Positions 16,167 through 26,217 of a stretch of 57,281 bases of DNA are shown piece after piece. A model generated the notes under the pieces. It was given only the letters and a program-made list of their open reading frames with translations. It was not told the origin of the DNA and searched no databases. The position numbers and the translations under genes were made by a program. Each line of letters begins with the position of its first letter. Position 1 is the stretch's first letter. Source of the stretch: an uncultured Clostridium sp. (GTDB lineage: Bacteria > Bacillota > Clostridia > TANB77 > CAG-508); assembly GCA_902492105.1 (NCBI GenBank), contig CABUKD010000006.1, forward strand, positions 1 to 57,281. Direction: 5' to 3'.

Positions 16167-18908
16167 TTATTTAGCACTTGCAGGAAAATATCCATATATA
16201 TTATTCGAGTTAATGGAATAGGAATTCTCTGTTACTCTACTATTAGACCAACTAGTAGCTCCAGAACCATACCCGGAATTTCCTTCTACAGTATACACCT
16301 TAGCTCCATCACATTTTACTACAATTCCTGTATGATATGAAGTTACTCCACCATCTTTAGTAAAGAATATAATATCTCCCGGCTGCGGAGTATAGCTGCC
16401 TCCTAGTGCACTACTATTTTCAAACTCTCCTCTTGCTTTTAAATTTGCAACTTCATCTGTGCAACCTACATAAGATTCATTTAATACATCTGGTATTAAT
16501 CCTTGTTGGTCAAAGCAATAAGAAACAAACATAGCACACCAATCTGCACCCCAAAATGTTTTTCCTTCGCTAGTCGTATAACTTGTAAATAATGTATGAT
16601 TTTGTCCCACTAATTGTAAAGCAAAATTAACGACACTTTCTGCAGAATCTGACCAATAAGTATTGGTATGTGTATAATATCCCGCTGAGAATAGGGCCCA
16701 TTCTGCATCTCTTCTTCTTTTTAGTCCGGGAGAATATTCTCCGTTAGCATAAGTAGTTTGACTCATATATTCTGTATATAGTTTATGTGTATAATCTACT
16801 TCTTGTCCAAAATATCTTTCATTATCTGTTTCTGGATTCCAATACTGATTGTAGGCTTCTACAAATCCTTCTAGTGTCCAGTTATAGGATCTTAAGACCA
16901 AAGCATATTCTTGATAAGTAGTAAGATTTAATCCTAGGCCTTGTACTAATGCCTTTTTCTCACTGATAATTTCATCTTCTACTGCATCTACAATTTCTTT
17001 ATCAATATAAATATCTTCTTGCTGATATCTTTGTATAATTTCTTCTTTGGTATAGCCTGTATATCCATGCTTTACAAGTCTATCATATTGCCACTGAATA
17101 GTTATTCCATAGCCAACGGTTGGATTTCCATATCCATCATCAAAAACCTTATACTTAGTACCATCTGGGCTAGATTCAGGAGTAGAATTTCCATTTTCCC
17201 AATAGCGTATTAGTGCCTTTAAAGTTCCACCGGCTGAAGTAAAATCACTAATTTGATAAATTCCTGATGGAAAAGTGGTAACTCCATAATCTTTTCCTGT
17301 ATATTTATACAATACATACCTCATAATTTGCTCTAAGTTTTGTAAGCTAGCATCTTTTTGTAATAGTTGGAAGAACCAATCAGCTGTACGTACTAGACTA
17401 GTTTTTCCTGCTGCTTCATATTTAGAAGAATTTGGTATTTTAAATTTATTATCTAATAGTCCTAGGAAAGTAGTATTTTCGTCTACTTTTTCATTTTCAT
17501 CTACAAGGCCATTACCATTAGTATCTAGTATTCCCTGGCTTCCTTTTTCCCCTGTTTTATCTATTACATCTCCTCTTACGCTCTCCTGATAGGTTGTCCC
17601 AGTTATAGTAGTTGTTGTTGTGATTTGTTGATCTGTAATCCAACTTACTGTATCACCATCGGGTGGGTCTGCCGGCTCTCTTTCATCTCTTAATTCTTCA
17701 TTAGTAGTTCCATCTTGTGTATTAGAGCTTTCATTTGGTCCTGTTGTTTTTTTCTGATAGATAATGCTTTGTTCACAAAACCATGTTTTTACATAAGTTA
17801 CTTTTAAAGTTGGAGTTGTTGTTTCTGTGACAGTGAGAGTTCTCTCACTTCTATCTCTAGAAGTATTTACTGGTAGAACTTGTTCTCCCTCTGGTGTTAG
17901 AGTAATATTTGATCCTTTTGTATGTTCTGTATAGGTATAAGTTTCAATCTCTGTAGTTGTACTAGTAGTGTCTATTACCGTTAATCTTATTTCACTATTT
18001 TTTACTAAATCTGTAAATGCCGCTACAAATTCTGGATTTTGTGTTACCATTGTTAAATAAAGGAAGAAATTCATAGAAGTAGTATATTGAGAAATTGCAT
18101 TTTTGTAGTCCATACTACGTAAAGTGATTTGTACATTTTCTTCTCCATTCACTGTAGTTGTAGTCCATTCTGGAATAATTAGTTTCTCACCTTGAACAGA
18201 AAAATATTTTCTAATTTCTTCTATATTTCTGGCTTGTACTAATTGTTCCATTTCTTCATATGGCTTATAGGTTAAAGGTTCTCCCTGTCCCGGTTCTATA
18301 GTATCTTCTCCATCTGTTCTATAAACGAATACAGTACCATATGTTTTGCCAGAGTTTAATATTTCTTCTGTAAACCAATTTGGATTTGTATATAAAGTTT
18401 GTGTAACAACCTGTGCCTCAAAAAATTTTCTAATATATTTTCTTAGTGCTTCTCTATATTTTGTTTCAATGTCTGGATCAGTGTAATCCACATCACCCAT
18501 TAGTTTTAGATCATCTAAATTAATTCCTAAATCAAGTAAGCTATCTATAATTTTATCTACTTGTTCATCACTGATACTAATAGCCCCTTCGTTATCAACT
18601 ACAAATAAATCTGTAATTCCATCAAGTACTCCTTGAATAGTATTTCCTATCGTATCAAAAATGCTATATAAAAATGATGCTATTGCTACAACAATAATAA
18701 TTGGAATTGTTAAAAGAATAATTAACGTTCTTCTCGCTTTTTTGTTTTTAAGAAGGTTAAAGGAATCCTTAGCAGCGCCAACAATATTACCAGTTCCTAC
18801 ATTTTTAGCTAAACTGGCACTATCCTTTACCATATTTTTTGTTTCATTTACATCAGTACTAACTTTGTTTACCATATCTTGTTGTTGCTGATTTTGTTCT
18901 TCATCCAT
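16167..18908 (-). CDS. bifunctional wall hydrolase (muramidase + CHAP) of the secretion system, 913 aa
   Basis: A cytoplasmic N-terminus of about 60 residues is followed by one membrane helix (TLIILLTIPIIIVVAIASFL) and a long external part. Around residues 580-690 is a phage-lysozyme-like (GH24) region containing GNPTVGYGI. The C-terminal 150 residues form a CHAP/NlpC-type domain with the catalytic Cys in GADWCAMFVSYC and the His in SYHTGIVV. In Gram-positive type IV systems such VirB1-like proteins open peptidoglycan for the channel. It starts 13 bp from the gene before it in the operon. A Thr-rich low-complexity section lies near residues 300-420. Confidence 0.85.
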   Translation of the reverse strand: MDEEQNQQQQDMVNKVSTDVNETKNMVKDSASLAKNVGTGNIVGAAKDSFNLLKNKKARRTLIILLTIPIIIVVAIASFLYSIFDTIGNTIQGVLDGITDLFVVDNEGAISISDEQVDKIIDSLLDLGINLDDLKLMGDVDYTDPDIETKYREALRKYIRKFFEAQVVTQTLYTNPNWFTEEILNSGKTYGTVFVYRTDGEDTIEPGQGEPLTYKPYEEMEQLVQARNIEEIRKYFSVQGEKLIIPEWTTTTVNGEENVQITLRSMDYKNAISQYTTSMNFFLYLTMVTQNPEFVAAFTDLVKNSEIRLTVIDTTSTTTEIETYTYTEHTKGSNITLTPEGEQVLPVNTSRDRSERTLTVTETTTPTLKVTYVKTWFCEQSIIYQKKTTGPNESSNTQDGTTNEELRDEREPADPPDGDTVSWITDQQITTTTTITGTTYQESVRGDVIDKTGEKGSQGILDTNGNGLVDENEKVDENTTFLGLLDNKFKIPNSSKYEAAGKTSLVRTADWFFQLLQKDASLQNLEQIMRYVLYKYTGKDYGVTTFPSGIYQISDFTSAGGTLKALIRYWENGNSTPESSPDGTKYKVFDDGYGNPTVGYGITIQWQYDRLVKHGYTGYTKEEIIQRYQQEDIYIDKEIVDAVEDEIISEKKALVQGLGLNLTTYQEYALVLRSYNWTLEGFVEAYNQYWNPETDNERYFGQEVDYTHKLYTEYMSQTTYANGEYSPGLKRRRDAEWALFSAGYYTHTNTYWSDSAESVVNFALQLVGQNHTLFTSYTTSEGKTFWGADWCAMFVSYCFDQQGLIPDVLNESYVGCTDEVANLKARGEFENSSALGGSYTPQPGDIIFFTKDGGVTSYHTGIVVKCDGAKVYTVEGNSGYGSGATSWSNSRVTENSYSINSNNIYGYFPASAK

Positions 18909-18921
18909 GTTCTCACCTTCT

Positions 18922-19830
18922 TTATATCTCTATTGTCATAATAATTACTCCTTGGTTTTCTATATTCAAGTTAGTAAATTGCATTTGTTCTATATTTCTA
19001 TAAGTATCATATATTTTATTAAATCTAAGATCAATATTTATCTGTTGTCCAGGCTGCAAAGATAACAAATTTATAGGAATTTCATTAATAAAAGAACCAT
19101 AGGCAATATTATTTTCATCTAATAAACTAATATCATTGCTATTAGAACCATCACTTATTGTCATATTATTAGATGTATTATTTTTTATACTAATATTATA
19201 GCTTTCATAATTCTTATAAATTGTTCTACTATGAATTGTTATTTCTATGTTAGAGTTGCTTGCTGTTTGATTCACAGTTTGACTACGAATCAAACCATTG
19301 ATATTAATCTTATTTTCTCCGTTTTCTTTAATCACGGTAATGTAGTCTTCTAGGTTAGAATTTACAGCAGTTCCTCCAGTTGCTAATAAGTTGTCTTCAT
19401 AGTACTTTATCTGATAAGTATAACTGTCAATTTCATTTAACCATAATTCCATAGAATATGTTTTTGAAGTTTGAAAAATTTGGTTATAATAATTCTGCAT
19501 AAAAACATTAATATCATTATTATATTCTTCTTTGCAACTACTAGATAATAAGTCATAAGCATTTTCTATGTCTTGACTATTACAATAGTCTACAAATTGC
19601 TCAATAATATTTACATTCTCTTGAGTCGTTTCAGTTGGCACTTCAATACCTGTTATAACAGATTGGTTTGGTTGCCTATTTTCATTTTCTTCTATTTCTT
19701 GATTATCAGAACGATTATTTTCCAACAATATATTTACTGTTATGATAATAATAATAATAAAGGCTATAATTGCGATTATTTTTATTATATCTTTTCTATT
19801 TTGGTTCCAAAATCTTACTAATTTTTCCAC
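18922..19830 (-). CDS. membrane-anchored NTF2-like protein of the secretion system, about 302 aa
   Basis: I prefer the GTG at 19830 as start because GGAGG lies 8 nt upstream; an ATG 15 bp earlier (19845) has only a weak site. One membrane helix (IIKIIAIIAFIIIIIITVNIL) is followed by an Asn/Glu-rich linker and an NTF2-like segment (VDYCNSQDIENAYDLLSSSC). A C-terminal beta-sandwich-like part comes last. The similarity in layout to the 450-aa protein downstream suggests related scaffold components, comparable to VirB8/TcpC. It sits between the VirB6-like gene and the wall hydrolase. Confidence 0.6.
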   Translation of the reverse strand: MEKLVRFWNQNRKDIIKIIAIIAFIIIIIITVNILLENNRSDNQEIEENENRQPNQSVITGIEVPTETTQENVNIIEQFVDYCNSQDIENAYDLLSSSCKEEYNNDINVFMQNYYNQIFQTSKTYSMELWLNEIDSYTYQIKYYEDNLLATGGTAVNSNLEDYITVIKENGENKININGLIRSQTVNQTASNSNIEITIHSRTIYKNYESYNISIKNNTSNNMTISDGSNSNDISLLDENNIAYGSFINEIPINLLSLQPGQQINIDLRFNKIYDTYRNIEQMQFTNLNIENQGVIIMTIEI

Positions 19831-19859
19831 AATTATAGCCTCCATATTCTCTTATTCAA

Positions 19860-22517
19860 TTAAGGTTTTTTATAATATTGCATAATTAAGTTCATCATTT
19901 GTTTTGCATTATTAGTAGCTTCTGTAGTACTTAAGTCTGGATTTGCCTTTTGAATTCCTCTTGTAAATTCATCTAACTTACCATCCACATATTTTTGATC
20001 TGATAATTTTCCTGGTTGAATATCTTTTGCCAATTTTCCTATTGTTTCTGCCATTACTTTAGATCTATCATCTCTTTCTTCTTCTGGTAGTTGTGCATTT
20101 AATCCTTTTCTTAATTTGTCTTCTAATTTCATTACCTTCTTAATATCAGATTTATCTGTAAATCCAGCATTATAGTGTCCGATTGCTCTATCCTCTAATT
20201 TATTTAATTCCTCTCCTGTATATTTATCTCCATTTTCATCTAAGAATGTGTCTTGAGCCCACTGTCTAAGTTCTCCAGAACGATATAATTCTTCTGATTG
20301 TCTAGCAACTTCTGCATCATTTGTACTTCCACCATGTGTAATATGTTGAATATCGCTGCCGATTGATTGTGCTAAGTTAGAATTTGCCATACTTCTTCCA
20401 ACACTAGGTGCCAAAGTTGCTCCTAATGCTGCACCTGTTGCACCTATAGTCAATACATCCTCTAAGTCATCTCCTGCAATTCCCATACCAACGCCAATCG
20501 CTCCCATAGTACCAATAGCAGCTGCTCTACCTAGGAATTTTCCAGTTCCTTTTGCTGCTGATTTCAAAGTTCTTATCGTTCTATCTTTATCTCCAAAGTG
20601 CTTATCTTTCCATTCTTTTAGTTGTCTTGCTCCGGCTCTTGCTGGTGCTCGATATAATCTCCAAGCTGTTTGTCCTGCTCTTCTTAATCTTGATGGTCTG
20701 ACATTTTGTTCTTCTCCCTGTTCTCCTTCTTCTGGTGGTTGTGATCTTTCTGGCTCTGTTTGCCTTATATTCAAATGTTCATCTGGTAACCATAAACCAC
20801 TAGATGACATATGCATTCCTTCTACTAAACTATCATCTTGTGAACCTTGCAAAGGAAGTTGTCCTTCTTGTCCAGTTTCTGTACCTCTTGGTAAGTCTTC
20901 TGTTTCTTGGTTTCTATTGATATTTCTTGCTTGGTTAGTAGACCTTGAACTATTATTACCTTGTTCATTTGCAGTAGGAATTTGTCTATTAGCAAATGCA
21001 TCATATCCATCTGGTGCATTTCTATCTTCTACTGGTGTATCTTTTGTTCTAACATCATTTCCTTTTCCACTACTATGTTTTCTATTAGCAATAAATCCTG
21101 CTGATTTTTGTAACATTTTAAATGCTGCAGCTCCTCCAAACATTGCTCCTGCTTGACTTAGAGTTCCTGGAGAAGAAGCTTTGTCAAATCCAAAGAATTT
21201 ACGTAACATTTTTTCCGCAGGTCCCATAAATGCAATAACTAATAATGCATAAATTGGATTTGTAGTTGCAATTCCTAATGCCGATCCCATTAATATAGAA
21301 TATAAAATTAAATGAAATGGTTGTAATAAAGCAGTAAATATATATTCTTTAATCCATGTGTTAAAAGCTTGTGCTTTTCCATCATTTAATTTATCAATTG
21401 GATAAGTAAGTGCTACTAATGGTGCTACTAATGTTAGGAACATCATAGTAATTGTCCTTTTCATGTAAATCCAAGTGTATTTTACTGTATATACTAGAAG
21501 CCCAATATAAATAATAAGATAAATTATTTTACTTGAAAAATCTTCATATTGAATTTGTAGTCTAGTAAGTCCCATTAAGTCTGTTTTAAACTTAATATCA
21601 CCATCAAAAAAGCTAGTTATGTCAGTTCCTTCAGTATGAATTACCACAGGAATAGAAGTAGTACTATTTGCAATCATTCCATTTACAACATTAATCATTT
21701 CTAAAGTGAATGCCATGATATAGTGCAAAAAGAATAATAAACACAATGCCACCAACCAGTCTTTTAACATTTGCTTATATTTTGCTTTATCTGATGCAGT
21801 ACTGGAAATAATAATACGGATACCTACATATACCAAAATAGACAATAGTCCTACAATTGCCAAATTTCTTAAAGCATAATACCAGTCTGAAATGACTCCC
21901 TGTAATTGGTAGGCAATATTTAGGTCTTGCTTGTCCTCATCATCCATTCCAACTGATGGATTAATAAAATTAACATCAAACGCAGGGATCTCTCCTGCAA
22001 ATATCTTATCAATAGAATATTGGATAGTAGGAATTACATAATTTTTGCTAATGCCTGTAAATTTTAAAGCTATATTTCCTAAGCCCACAAAAGGATTTAT
22101 AAGGAATGCAGCTGCATCATATAAACTAACTCCATCAAATTCAGACTCATTAATTACTACTTCGTTAGGATCTCCTCCTTCATATACCATTTCTGGAAAC
22201 ATAGGATTTTGTTCAGCACTTTGAACAGAAACAAACCAGTTAGCTCCCAAAAGGATATTGGCTAATCCTGAAGCAGTTGATTTAACTACCCCACCTTCAG
22301 ATTGAAAATTTCCTAGATTTCCATCATACAAGAACCTTTGTAATGCTGATAGAATAGAATCTCCTATAGTTGTGACTAGATCAGTAATTGGTTCAAATAA
22401 AAGTCCACCAACATCAAAAGCTGAAGAAACAGTTGGTATCATGAAGTTTAAGAGTGTTACTATAATTATAGCAATAATTATCTTCTGTACTATTCCTTTC
22501 TCTGTCAAAAGTTTCAT
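19860..22517 (-). CDS. VirB6/TrbL-like polytopic channel protein, 885 aa
   Basis: The N-terminal signal-like helix (IVQKIIIAIIIVTLLNFMI) is followed by an external domain and at least five membrane segments between about residues 210 and 430. Examples are AIVGLLSILVYVGIRIIIS, LVALCLLFFLHYIMAF, IIYLIIYIGLLVYTVKY and ALLQPFHLILYSILMGSAL. The C-terminal half is soluble, rich in Gln/Glu/Arg, with a Gly/Ala-rich stretch (GTMGAIGVGMGIAG). This matches the large inner-membrane channel protein of Gram-positive conjugation systems. It is transcribed directly after the VirB4 ATPase gene (9 bp apart). Confidence 0.8.
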   Translation of the reverse strand: MKLLTEKGIVQKIIIAIIIVTLLNFMIPTVSSAFDVGGLLFEPITDLVTTIGDSILSALQRFLYDGNLGNFQSEGGVVKSTASGLANILLGANWFVSVQSAEQNPMFPEMVYEGGDPNEVVINESEFDGVSLYDAAAFLINPFVGLGNIALKFTGISKNYVIPTIQYSIDKIFAGEIPAFDVNFINPSVGMDDEDKQDLNIAYQLQGVISDWYYALRNLAIVGLLSILVYVGIRIIISSTASDKAKYKQMLKDWLVALCLLFFLHYIMAFTLEMINVVNGMIANSTTSIPVVIHTEGTDITSFFDGDIKFKTDLMGLTRLQIQYEDFSSKIIYLIIYIGLLVYTVKYTWIYMKRTITMMFLTLVAPLVALTYPIDKLNDGKAQAFNTWIKEYIFTALLQPFHLILYSILMGSALGIATTNPIYALLVIAFMGPAEKMLRKFFGFDKASSPGTLSQAGAMFGGAAAFKMLQKSAGFIANRKHSSGKGNDVRTKDTPVEDRNAPDGYDAFANRQIPTANEQGNNSSRSTNQARNINRNQETEDLPRGTETGQEGQLPLQGSQDDSLVEGMHMSSSGLWLPDEHLNIRQTEPERSQPPEEGEQGEEQNVRPSRLRRAGQTAWRLYRAPARAGARQLKEWKDKHFGDKDRTIRTLKSAAKGTGKFLGRAAAIGTMGAIGVGMGIAGDDLEDVLTIGATGAALGATLAPSVGRSMANSNLAQSIGSDIQHITHGGSTNDAEVARQSEELYRSGELRQWAQDTFLDENGDKYTGEELNKLEDRAIGHYNAGFTDKSDIKKVMKLEDKLRKGLNAQLPEEERDDRSKVMAETIGKLAKDIQPGKLSDQKYVDGKLDEFTRGIQKANPDLSTTEATNNAKQMMNLIMQYYKKP

Positions 22518-22526
22518 ATTTTCCTC

Positions 22527-24509
22527 CTAATAGTTTTGTCTAATTCTTCTATCCCTCTTCTGTGCTAATTTATTTAAGTTTGTTTCTACAAACTCGAATT
22601 CTTTTGCAGTTGGTTGAATTTGAATAATGGCACTATCTGCACCTACTTTTAGTAATCCTTCTCCTTTAAAGCAGGTTACCAAGAAGTTAGCTTCTCCTTC
22701 ACTTAATTTAAATACTTCTTTTAAATATTGTATTTCTGATTTATCTTGTGCTAAAAATAGTTTGGTATCTGAAGATGTTAATACCGCTTGTGCTTCTGGT
22801 TTTTCATAAAAGTCTTGGAATCTTTGTGAAATAATGGCTAAAGATACATTTCTTTTTCTAGCACGTCTTGCCATAGTATTTAAGAAATCTACAGCTTCTG
22901 GATATGGTAATAACATCCATGCTTCATCTACTAATACTCTTTTTTTAGAAGCTTTTGTTCTATCTTCACTATTTTTCTTAACATATTTTTCCCAAATCCA
23001 TGCTAGTAATATTTGTTGAGCAAGTGGTCTTGCAAATCTTTCTTCTAGTTGTGAAATATCTAGATTAATAAATAATGTTCCATCTAGTAAGTCAAAAGTA
23101 GATTGTCCATCAAAATATGCCATTTGTCCGTCATATTCTCTTATGTATTGTTTCATAACCTTTAATAAATAGCTATAGTGGAAATTATAGTCTGGATTTG
23201 TATTTGCTGCAGCTTTTGCTTCAATTCTTTTATACCAAGAACCAATAGTTGGCATTTGTTTTTTCTCTCTGCCTAACATATTGCCATCTATTCCATCGCT
23301 AGAAGCTGCATATAAACTATTTGGATCAGAAGTGATGCCATAAGCTGCATATTCTTCTGCTACAGATTCTGCTATAATTTGTTTGGTAAGCTCATTTACT
23401 TCTTGGCTTCTAGTACTTCCTCTTGCCATAGTAAGTAGGGCTTGTGTTACATCCTCTACTTTGTTTTCTACATTTAATACTAATCTATCTCTTCCGGTAA
23501 TTTCATCTTTTACTACTTCTGTTTCAATATCAAAAATGTTAATAACTGTTTTAGAAGTTGGAGAAAGTACTACATTAATTCCTCCTAAACTCTCTGCCAC
23601 AATGCTATATTCTCCTTCTGCATCTAGTGCCAAACTTTGAATTCCCATAAGTACTGCTGAACGGGAAATTAAAGTCTTCATAGTAACAGATTTACCAGCA
23701 CCAGATTTTGCAAAGATAACCATATTATAGTTGGTTAAGGAATTATGGAAGTTATCAAATAAAATTGGTACTCCAGTTTGTTTATTAATTCCTAAAGGAA
23801 TACCTGTAGGATGACCTACTTCTGAGGTAGTAAATGGGAATACTGTTCCCATAGATCTACGGTCAAAAGTGTGTGTTTTTTTAATTTTATCATCCATAAG
23901 TGGAAGATTGGATTTAAATGCATCTTCTTGTATTGCCCATGCACTTTTGATATTTACTAATGATTTTGACATTTCTGTAGACAACAATTTTGTATATTTA
24001 TTTAAGTCATCTAAGCTGTAAGCAAATAAAGTAGCAATAATAGATGCTTCATAAAGTTTATTATAACCTGCTGCTATTTCATCTCTTAATTGTTCTGCTT
24101 CTAATCTTTTTTGTCCTAATGTACTTTCTCTGTTAATATTTCCTCTGTCTGCTGCTACAATTCTTTCGGTTTCTAGCTCATTAATAACTCTATTTAACTC
24201 ATTTTGTGATCTAGATTCTTGAATCGGGTTAATATAAATAGAAGTATTAATATCTCCAAACAAATACATGTCTCTAAATAATTCTGGGAAAGTACACATT
24301 CTTGGAAGACTAGATACAAAGAAACTTCTTGCATATCTAGTGACATTCGAAATAATTTCTAAGTGGTCAATATCTGTTGTATCAATTCCAGATGGAGCAA
24401 TTAGTTCTTTAATTGTCTTCTTTTTTAAAATTTTAAAATCACCTGGTTTTGTATAATCATTATGCTGTTTTTGTAGTTTTTCTTCTCTTAACTTGCTCTT
24501 CTTGCTCAT
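22527..24509 (-). CDS. virB4: VirB4/TraC-family secretion ATPase, 660 aa
   Basis: Walker A is FAKSGAGKSVTMKTL (about residue 268) and Walker B is KKRVLVDEAWMLLPYPE (about residue 527), followed by the VirB4-type RQRN-like region SLAIISQRFQDF. The N-terminal part contains the helical region typical of the family. The start has AAGGAGG upstream and the first 50 bp overlap the end of the preceding gene, so the two proteins are made together. VirB4 powers pilus assembly and substrate transport at the membrane. No second ATPase of the VirD4 or VirB11 type is found in the cluster. Confidence 0.9.
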   Translation of the reverse strand: MSKKSKLREEKLQKQHNDYTKPGDFKILKKKTIKELIAPSGIDTTDIDHLEIISNVTRYARSFFVSSLPRMCTFPELFRDMYLFGDINTSIYINPIQESRSQNELNRVINELETERIVAADRGNINRESTLGQKRLEAEQLRDEIAAGYNKLYEASIIATLFAYSLDDLNKYTKLLSTEMSKSLVNIKSAWAIQEDAFKSNLPLMDDKIKKTHTFDRRSMGTVFPFTTSEVGHPTGIPLGINKQTGVPILFDNFHNSLTNYNMVIFAKSGAGKSVTMKTLISRSAVLMGIQSLALDAEGEYSIVAESLGGINVVLSPTSKTVINIFDIETEVVKDEITGRDRLVLNVENKVEDVTQALLTMARGSTRSQEVNELTKQIIAESVAEEYAAYGITSDPNSLYAASSDGIDGNMLGREKKQMPTIGSWYKRIEAKAAANTNPDYNFHYSYLLKVMKQYIREYDGQMAYFDGQSTFDLLDGTLFINLDISQLEERFARPLAQQILLAWIWEKYVKKNSEDRTKASKKRVLVDEAWMLLPYPEAVDFLNTMARRARKRNVSLAIISQRFQDFYEKPEAQAVLTSSDTKLFLAQDKSEIQYLKEVFKLSEGEANFLVTCFKGEGLLKVGADSAIIQIQPTAKEFEFVETNLNKLAQKRDRRIRQNY

Positions 24510-25704
24510 TTTCTTTTGTACCTCCTTCTTTTAAGTTTTCACTTTTTTTAGGTCTTCCTCTTCTTTTTTGTGCTTCTTCTTGTACTTTTCCTATTGCATT
24601 TGCTGCTACATCTTCCCCAACTATGGTTTTATTTTGTTCTATAATTAGTGCTGCTAATTGGGAGATAAGGTCTTCTTGTGATTCTTGTTTTTGTTCTAGC
24701 GCTTTTTGTTTTTCTGATTTTGCTTCTGCTACCTTTTGGTTTGCCTTTTCAAATGCTGCTTTTTCTATTTGTTCATCTAATGTTTTCATCTTTTTATCAA
24801 TAACATCTGGTGCTGTAGAATATAATTCATCATAGCCTGCTTTCATTGCTTTATCTACTCCATAAATTTCTGCATCATCACGATTATATGCTACATATAG
24901 TAGATCTACTAGGCTGTTAGAATCTAATACACGTCCATTTACTCCACATACAGACAAAGTTCTAATAATAGATTGTGCTCTAGTATATAATTCTGAGAAA
25001 GCTAGGTTTTTAATTTCTTGTTTATCAAAATTATTCTCTCCTAATTCTTCTGGGTAATATGGAATAACAATATAATACTTTTGATTTAATACATTTTTAT
25101 TTAAGCTCATTCTTTCTGTTGTATAAATAATATCTTTTCCATATTCATAAAGATTGGTTGCTTTGGTAAGTTCATAAAATTCTGCATTTAATTGTTCCTG
25201 GGTATATCTACCAGATGCTACCATTTGGTCATATTTATTTTTTTCTTTTTCTAGGTTTTCTTCTATTTCTTTTACTTTATTACGATATGTTTGTATACTA
25301 CTTTCTAGATTAATAGTTCTAGTTTGTGTATAAATTTGAATTGGATGTCTTAAAGTATTTAAAAACTGAATAAATCCTTCTTCTACTGCATTTTTTTCTA
25401 CTTCTGACATTAAATCATAATTAACACCTTGACATTCTACAACCATAACATATTTAGCACCATTTTTGGTACAAATCATGTTATCTTCCACTTTATCAAA
25501 TTCCATAAAATCAAATACAGATTCTGTGGAATAGTTTTTTACTGTTTTAGCGGTTGATTTAGTAGAAGAATTTTGCATTTGTGTTGTTTCTGTTTTATCT
25601 GCTTTTTTATTTTTGGATTTAAAATATAGGATACAAAGAACTCCTAATAAGATAATCATAACAATTAATATAATTGTTAAAACTATGGTAATTGTTTCAA
25701 TCAT
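24460..25704 (-). CDS. membrane-anchored VirB4 N-domain-like protein, 414 aa
   Basis: I start it at the ATG at 25704, where ATGATTGA overlaps the PrgI stop and AAGGAGGG lies 7 nt upstream. One N-terminal membrane helix (TIVLTIILIVMIILLGVLCIL) is followed by a domain (MVVECQGVNYDLMSEVEK, TLRHPIQIYTQTRTI, YYIVIPYYPEE) that resembles the non-ATPase N-terminal half of VirB4-family proteins. After it comes a Lys/Glu/Gln-rich helical tail ending RRKTTKTA. No Walker motifs are present. It seems to supply as a separate subunit what other systems encode inside VirB4. Confidence 0.7.
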   Translation of the reverse strand: MIETITIVLTIILIVMIILLGVLCILYFKSKNKKADKTETTQMQNSSTKSTAKTVKNYSTESVFDFMEFDKVEDNMICTKNGAKYVMVVECQGVNYDLMSEVEKNAVEEGFIQFLNTLRHPIQIYTQTRTINLESSIQTYRNKVKEIEENLEKEKNKYDQMVASGRYTQEQLNAEFYELTKATNLYEYGKDIIYTTERMSLNKNVLNQKYYIVIPYYPEELGENNFDKQEIKNLAFSELYTRAQSIIRTLSVCGVNGRVLDSNSLVDLLYVAYNRDDAEIYGVDKAMKAGYDELYSTAPDVIDKKMKTLDEQIEKAAFEKANQKVAEAKSEKQKALEQKQESQEDLISQLAALIIEQNKTIVGEDVAANAIGKVQEEAQKRRGRPKKSENLKEGGTKENEQEEQVKRRKTTKTA

Positions 25705-26041
25705 TGTTTTTTCCCTCCTTGTATACATATACTTTTTTTCCTGATGTTTTAAATTTAACAGCTCTTCTTATTACGTCATCTATATTTTCTCCGCCCGTTT
25801 TTTTGCTAAATTCAAATTTGCCAAGTTCCGGCATTTTAAAAGTTCCTATTGCAAAACCGATTAAAGCAAATACTGCTACAATAATAATTCCTACCATGGT
25901 TAAACCAATTATAGAAAATATAAAATAAAATAGTAAGCCAATTGCCGCTGCAATTACTGTGTATATCAAGCTTTTCGCAGTGAAAATAAATAAGATTCTT
26001 CCTTCACCTTTCACATTTCTAGGTAATTCATAAGTACCCAT
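25697..26041 (-). CDS. prgI: PrgI-family membrane protein, 114 aa
   Basis: The protein begins MGTYELPRNVKGEGRILFIF and has two hydrophobic helices (IYTVIAAAIGLLFYFIFSI and MVGIIIVAVFALIGFAIGTF). It ends in a basic cytoplasmic tail (RRAVKFKTSGKKVYVY). This is the signature form of PrgI proteins (VirB3 counterparts), which always accompany VirB4 in Gram-positive type IV systems. Its own promoter lies 60 bp upstream of the start, and its stop overlaps the next gene. Confidence 0.85.
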   Translation of the reverse strand: MGTYELPRNVKGEGRILFIFTAKSLIYTVIAAAIGLLFYFIFSIIGLTMVGIIIVAVFALIGFAIGTFKMPELGKFEFSKKTGGENIDDVIRRAVKFKTSGKKVYVYKEGKNND

Positions 26042-26102
26042 TTTTTGTTTTTCCTCCTTTGTTTAAAGAATGGCATAATAAATCTAATTTTACTTAAATA
26101 AT

Positions 26103-26131
26103 ATTATAGCAAATATTCTCGAAAAATGTAA
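26103..26131 (-). promoter_or_regulatory. second promoter of the secretion operon (before prgI)
   Basis: On the minus strand TTACAT (26131-26126), 17 bp and an extended -10, TGCTATAAT (-10 at 26108-26103), precede prgI. It lies just after the pilin terminator, so the core machine can be transcribed apart from the pilins. Confidence 0.65.
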
Positions 26132-26144
26132 CTATAAATAGAAA

Positions 26145-26169
26145 AAAAGTGCATTTTTTATGCACTTTT
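26145..26169 (-). terminator. terminator between pilin and core genes
   Basis: AAAAGTGCA-TTTTTTA-TGCACTTTT forms a perfect 9-bp stem with a T-run on the leftward strand. It would raise pilin over core expression. Confidence 0.75.
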
Positions 26170-26177
26170 AATATTTT

Positions 26178-26210
26178 TGTAATGTTTTTGTAACATTTCT
26201 GTAATATTTT
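26178..26210. repeat. three contiguous 11-bp repeats upstream of prgI promoter
   Basis: TGTAATGTTTT, TGTAACATTTC and TGTAATATTTT lie end to end at 26178, 26189 and 26200, 46 bp upstream of the -35 box. The same unit recurs upstream of the pilin promoter. It is a likely activator site. Confidence 0.65.
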
Positions 26211-26217
26211 TTCTATT

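Noticed and set aside
20825..21156. Open frames opposite the VirB6-like gene
   Set aside because: They are shadows of a well-supported membrane protein gene with no start signals of their own.
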